Below are positions 19,714 to 21,157 of a stretch of DNA of 21,157 bases, piece after piece. The notes under the pieces are model-generated. The model was not told the DNA's origin. It saw only the letters and a program-made list of their open reading frames with translations, and ran no database searches. The translations under genes were made by a program, and so were the position numbers. Each line of letters starts with the position of its first letter. Position 1 is the stretch's first letter. Source of the DNA: CAZYLZ01 sp964648335 (GTDB lineage Bacteria; Patescibacteriota; Minisyncoccia; Phycocordibacterales; UBA2100); NCBI GenBank assembly GCA_964648335.1, contig CAZYLZ010000018.1:1-21157 (forward strand). The letters run 5' to 3'.

Positions 19714-21144
19714 TCACTTGCGAGGAAAGAGGTTCTCGGGCTTCTTGTTTTCGAGTATCGCCTTCTTTATGGTGGCGTTGGCACCCGGCAAGATGGGATT
19801 CAAGAGACGCGCTATGAGATAAAGCTCAGTCACCTGCTCGCGTATGAGTGCGCGACCCTTCTCCAGATCGGTCTTCACTACCTTAAAAGGCGCCGTCTCG
19901 TTTATTGCAGCATCGAGCTCTGCGATACGCTTCCAGATGTATTCTGCCGCGGCGTTGATGTCATATCGCTCGAGCGCTTCGGTGTAGTGGACGGGAAACT
20001 CTGCTGCTTCGGGACGTGCGATAGGCGCCTCGAGATTGTCCTCTGCGAGCTTCATGATGCGCGCGACAATGTTCCCGAGCCCGTTAACGAGCCCTGCGTT
20101 GTACCACTCTGCCATCCTCTCGGGAGTGACATCGGCATCGTCGAAGCCATGGATATGTCGCGCGATGATGTAGCGAAATGCGTCGATACCATATTCTGCA
20201 ACAACATCGAGCGGATTGATCACGTTACCGAGAGACTTGCTCATCTTTTGCCCTCCCGAGGTGATGAAGCCGTGGTACAAGACGCGACCGGTCGCCGGAA
20301 GTCCTGCCGACATGAGCATCGCCTGCCACATGATGGACTGAAAGCGCACCTGATCTTTGCCTGCCAGCTGCAGGGTCGTTCCCTCTTCCCAGAACTTCTT
20401 ATAATTTCCTTGCGCATCATCGGGCCATCCGAGCGTCGAAATATAGTTGGTAAGAGCATCAAACCATACGTACATGACCTGTGTCTCGTCCCCCGGGACC
20501 GGAATGCCCCAGTTCATGCGGGAGGTCTCGCGCGAGATACTAAAGTCCTCGAGACCCTTCGAGACGAAGGCGACCGCCTCGTCGCGGCGCCAGTCGGGCA
20601 CTATGACGTCTTTTTGCGAGAGATACTTCAAGAGACGGTCTTGGTAGTTGCTCAACCTGAAGAAATAGTTCTCTTCTTCGATTTCTACTGGGTCTTGGTT
20701 GGGATGGTTCGGGCAACGCCCGTCCACCAGATCGCCTTCTTTTATGAACGCCTCGTCTCCGACACAATAGAGTCCCTTGTACTTCTTCTTGTAGATATCG
20801 CCCTTGGCCTTACAGAGCGTCCAGAGCTTCTGAGCGGCATGTGCATGGTGCTCGTCGGTAGTACGGATGAATGCGTCGTACGAGAGGCCAAGCGCGTCCT
20901 TGAGCCTCTTGAACTCGCCAGCATAGTGGTCGACGTACGGTTGGACCTCCTGCCCCGACTCCTTGGCCTTTTGGTATATCTTCTGGCCGTGCTCGTCGGT
21001 ACCCGTCGTAAAGAAGACGTCGGCACCGATCAGCCGCTGGTAGCGCGCGATGATGTCGGCCTGCACGATCTCCATGGCAAAGCCGATGTGCGGGTCGGAA
21101 TTTACGTACGGGAGCGTGGTCGTTATATAGAAGGGTTTTGTCAT
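19714..21144 (-). CDS. metG: Methionyl-tRNA synthetase (short form)
   Basis: 476 residues, complete at both ends, ending after the anticodon-binding helices without the C-terminal tRNA-binding domain of longer versions. HIGH box is HIGF (19-22), followed by TGTDEHGQKI (47-56); WFDALTNYIS and the KMSKS loop KMSKSLGN (310-317) are intact. The connective-peptide knuckle reads YCVGDEAF and GRCPNH: Cys127, Cys144 and His147 are kept but the second ligand position is Asp130 instead of Cys, so zinc binding may be altered. The enzyme charges tRNA-Met for initiation and elongation. It starts 13 bases from the right edge, so its promoter is outside the window; tatD follows directly. Confidence 0.97.
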   Translation of the reverse strand: MTKPFYITTTLPYVNSDPHIGFAMEIVQADIIARYQRLIGADVFFTTGTDEHGQKIYQKAKESGQEVQPYVDHYAGEFKRLKDALGLSYDAFIRTTDEHHAHAAQKLWTLCKAKGDIYKKKYKGLYCVGDEAFIKEGDLVDGRCPNHPNQDPVEIEEENYFFRLSNYQDRLLKYLSQKDVIVPDWRRDEAVAFVSKGLEDFSISRETSRMNWGIPVPGDETQVMYVWFDALTNYISTLGWPDDAQGNYKKFWEEGTTLQLAGKDQVRFQSIMWQAMLMSAGLPATGRVLYHGFITSGGQKMSKSLGNVINPLDVVAEYGIDAFRYIIARHIHGFDDADVTPERMAEWYNAGLVNGLGNIVARIMKLAEDNLEAPIARPEAAEFPVHYTEALERYDINAAAEYIWKRIAELDAAINETAPFKVVKTDLEKGRALIREQVTELYLIARLLNPILPGANATIKKAILENKKPENLFPRK

Positions 21145-21157
21145 CGCACCAGAGTAC

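Noticed and set aside
1..21157. Alternative genetic code (TGA as Gly, as in SR1/Gracilibacteria)
   Set aside because: Recognised genes end at normal positions with TAA, TAG or TGA (metG ends with TGA at its expected end), and none needs read-through.

Overview
The window looks like a chromosomal segment of a Candidatus Patescibacteria (CPR) bacterium, most likely of the Parcubacteria/Paceibacteria type. The reasons are: compact housekeeping proteins, a type IV pilin and a very large secreted peptidoglycan-binding/repeat protein of the kind common in that group, a winged-helix + nucleotidyltransferase-like regulator, an EF-P with a non-canonical tip loop, an rpsF-ssb-rpsR cluster without rplI beside it, and few Shine-Dalgarno sites. 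All reading frames use ordinary stops, including TGA, so there is no sign of code 25. The assignment is by protein appearance only.

Layout. 1-143 (minus) is the 5' end of a 23S rRNA running off the left edge. Upstream of it lies about 470 bp of hairpin-rich leader with a clear promoter, an intrinsic terminator and a boxA-like site. There is no 16S gene next to it, so the 23S seems to be its own transcription unit. 739-1428 is a small MscS/CmpX-like membrane protein. 1535-2149 (minus) and 2242-2643 (plus) are divergent genes for a wHTH/nucleotidyltransferase-like protein and a degenerate receiver-domain protein. 2688-2886 is a run of seven perfect hairpins that includes a second copy of the rplL 3' tail. 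2871-4026 is rplL-rplJ with its promoter and structured leader. 4039-9265 (minus) is a cell-surface block: a small membrane protein, a type IV pilin, a membrane-anchored TPR protein and a 1146-residue secreted modular protein, the last preceded by a long probable leader (9266-9680). 10072-10869 (minus) is a winged-helix regulator with a repeated motif at its promoter. 11043-14743 (plus) is ftsK, a small membrane-anchored beta-sandwich protein, and recA. 14796-16251 (minus) holds two secreted cysteine-containing proteins of unknown function. 16431-17000 (plus) is efp. 17053-18465 (minus) is rpsF-ssb-rpsR followed by a tiny membrane protein. 18590-18868 (minus) is a 92-aa CxxC protein. 18930-21144 (minus) is metG-tatD.

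How it works together. Most of the window is core information processing (23S, L10, L7/L12, S6, S18, SSB, EF-P, MetRS, RecA, FtsK). The rest is a surface module in which pilin, TPR protein and S-layer-like protein could contribute to the envelope and to attachment. Two modes of translation start seem to coexist. Many core genes have a -10 box so close to the ATG that the mRNA should be leaderless or nearly so. In contrast, the receiver-like gene, the two secreted proteins and the 92-aa protein carry good Shine-Dalgarno sites. No tRNA, CRISPR array, insertion sequence or phage gene was found. Promoters and hairpins were found by eye, and no folding or database search was run.
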